Shown in pieces: positions 62,906-64,000 of a stretch of 64,000 nt of DNA (its first letter is position 1; each line of letters begins with the position of its first letter). The translations under genes were made by a program, and so were the position numbers. A model generated the notes under the pieces. It ran no database searches. It was not told the DNA's origin and saw nothing but the letters and a program-made list of their open reading frames with translations. The DNA comes from Balaenoptera acutorostrata (Eukaryota; Chordata; Mammalia; Artiodactyla; Balaenopteridae): assembly GCF_949987535.1 (NCBI RefSeq), contig NC_080067.1, positions 48,420,910-48,484,909 of the forward strand. Direction: 5' to 3'.

Positions 62906-63292
62906 TACTTGTGGGGTTTCTTTTCAGGTTATCATTTTAATTAAATAAAAACAGAAAGGAAGGTGCCTACCCACTCTTTCCTATGGCTTGCAAGGGTAAC
63001 TACCCCCTCCCTAAGAAAGAGCAGAGAGTCCATACACTGAGATAATGGGAGAGGTTAGGGCAGAAAGCCCCAGGCCTCCTTCTTCTAAGCCTTGTTACAA
63101 AAAGAAATCTCAGCCACAAATTTGGGGAAGGGAAACCCTACCTGGCTCTTCTCTTAAGTGGGAGACCTCCTCTACCTAGCATAATATTGGAAAATAGGTG
63201 TTCTCCTCCACTGGCCCAGGTATGGGAAAGGAGAATAAATTTCAGTCTGTGGATGTAAAAATATAAATAATCATAATAATAAATATAATAAT
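62906..63292. other. Unassigned DNA between two L1 pieces
   Basis: Moderately GC sequence without recognised frame or repeat. Confidence 0.35.
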
Positions 63293-63437
63293 AAGAGTTG
63301 GTGAGGTTGTGGAGAAATCAGAACCCTTTTAAACTGTTGGTGGGAATGTAAATGGTACAGCAGCTTTGGAAAACAGTATGGAGATTGCACAAAAAATTAA
63401 AAATAGAACTATCATATGATCCAGCAATCCCACATCT
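63293..63437 (+). mobile_element. L1 ORF2 C-terminal fragment, sense
   Basis: A 145-bp piece covering the end of ORF2: CTGTTGGTGGGAATGTAAATG, GAAAACAGTATGGAG and CCAGCAATCCCA. It is opposite in orientation to the L1 at 62.4-62.9 kb. Confidence 0.75.
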
Positions 63438-64000
63438 GGGAGCCACTGGCTGGGATCTCTGGTTGAGTGCTGCTGCAAACAGGAATGTGGTTCTCCAAGG
63501 TCTGAGCACTGGTTGGTGTAAGCCTCCCCGCTTTTCCATCTCTATCTTATCTCCAGTGGTTTAGCCCCACAGCTTCAAAAAGTGATTTCTGTGAGGAGGC
63601 AAGAGCCCAGTGGGCCTCCTAGAAAGCATTCTACAATGTTGAGGGACCTGGATGTCCACCCTGGGCTTTCTTTTCCCGCTGGAGAGACTATAGCCCTATG
63701 GGAGGCCTCTTGGTGTAGCGCTGTGCTGGGCTGGGGGAGGGGTATAATGTTTCAAATATAGCAGTTCACCCCCTCTTACCTTTATAATGCCGTGCTTCTC
63801 AGTCTTTGTGGTGGTGGGGGCGGGTGCTTCAGCCTCACCCTGGAGTTCTCAAAACTGTGTCTTCTTTACAGATAGTTGCTAGTTTGTCTGCTTGTGAGAG
63901 GGGCTGAAGTGGGAAACTATCTATGTTGTCATCTTGATTACATCAATTCATCCACCTCGTTTTTCTGAGAATAAGAGAAAAAAATGAAGTCCTATTTAGT
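63438..64000. other. Unassigned GC-richer DNA to the window end
   Basis: GC content rises with no convincing exon. It may belong to an old L1 region or LTR, since 'gggaaactatctatgttgtc' and 'catcttgattacatc' look repeat-like. No family can be named. Confidence 0.35.

Overview
This is a mammalian nuclear gene desert, almost certainly from a cetacean or hippopotamus. Four copies of a tRNA-derived SINE of the CHR type (Cetacea-Hippo-Ruminant family) and L1s with the cetartiodactyl ORF1 start are present, while no ruminant BovB or Bov-tA and no primate Alu was seen. No host exon, rRNA, tRNA or bacterial-type gene was recognised. Nearly all recognisable content is transposable elements of several ages in AT-rich DNA. 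All family names come from memory of consensus sequences; no database search was possible.

Layout. 1-1484: AT-rich DNA with an ancient L1 piece. 1485-9485: a full-length young L1 with both ORFs intact, a duplicated promoter unit in its 5'UTR, and about 570 bp of extra 3' sequence. That extra sequence ends in its own poly(A), and a perfect 14-bp target-site duplication (TSD) encloses the whole, as in an L1 3' transduction. 9.5-13.2 kb: a short antisense L1 with TSD, L2 pieces and a MER5A-type DNA transposon. 13.2-17.2 kb: an older L1 split by two Tigger-type DNA transposons. 19-21 kb: a decayed class III (ERVL-type) retroviral internal region. 21.2 kb: a CHR SINE. 23.5-25.7 kb: two related ERV1-type LTRs and a hAT MITE.

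28.9-32.75 kb is a nested locus. A retrocopy of FAM104A (VCF1) with a CpG-rich 5' half is interrupted in its 3'UTR by a twin-primed L1 with a 5' inversion. 33-47 kb: old antisense L1 pieces, a solo LTR, a MIR, an ancient unassigned repeat and a CHR SINE. 47-64 kb: more of the same, including a third CHR SINE (49.5 kb), a second twin-primed L1 (52.7-54.6 kb), a fourth CHR SINE (58.0 kb) and an LTR plus gag-like ERV remnant (58.8-60.2 kb).

The most notable points are the apparently competent L1 with its transduced tail; the two independent twin-primed L1s whose internal priming points fall within about 10 nt of each other in ORF2; and the nested retrocopy. The L1 supplies the enzymes; the SINEs, the retrocopy and the truncated L1s are its typical products.
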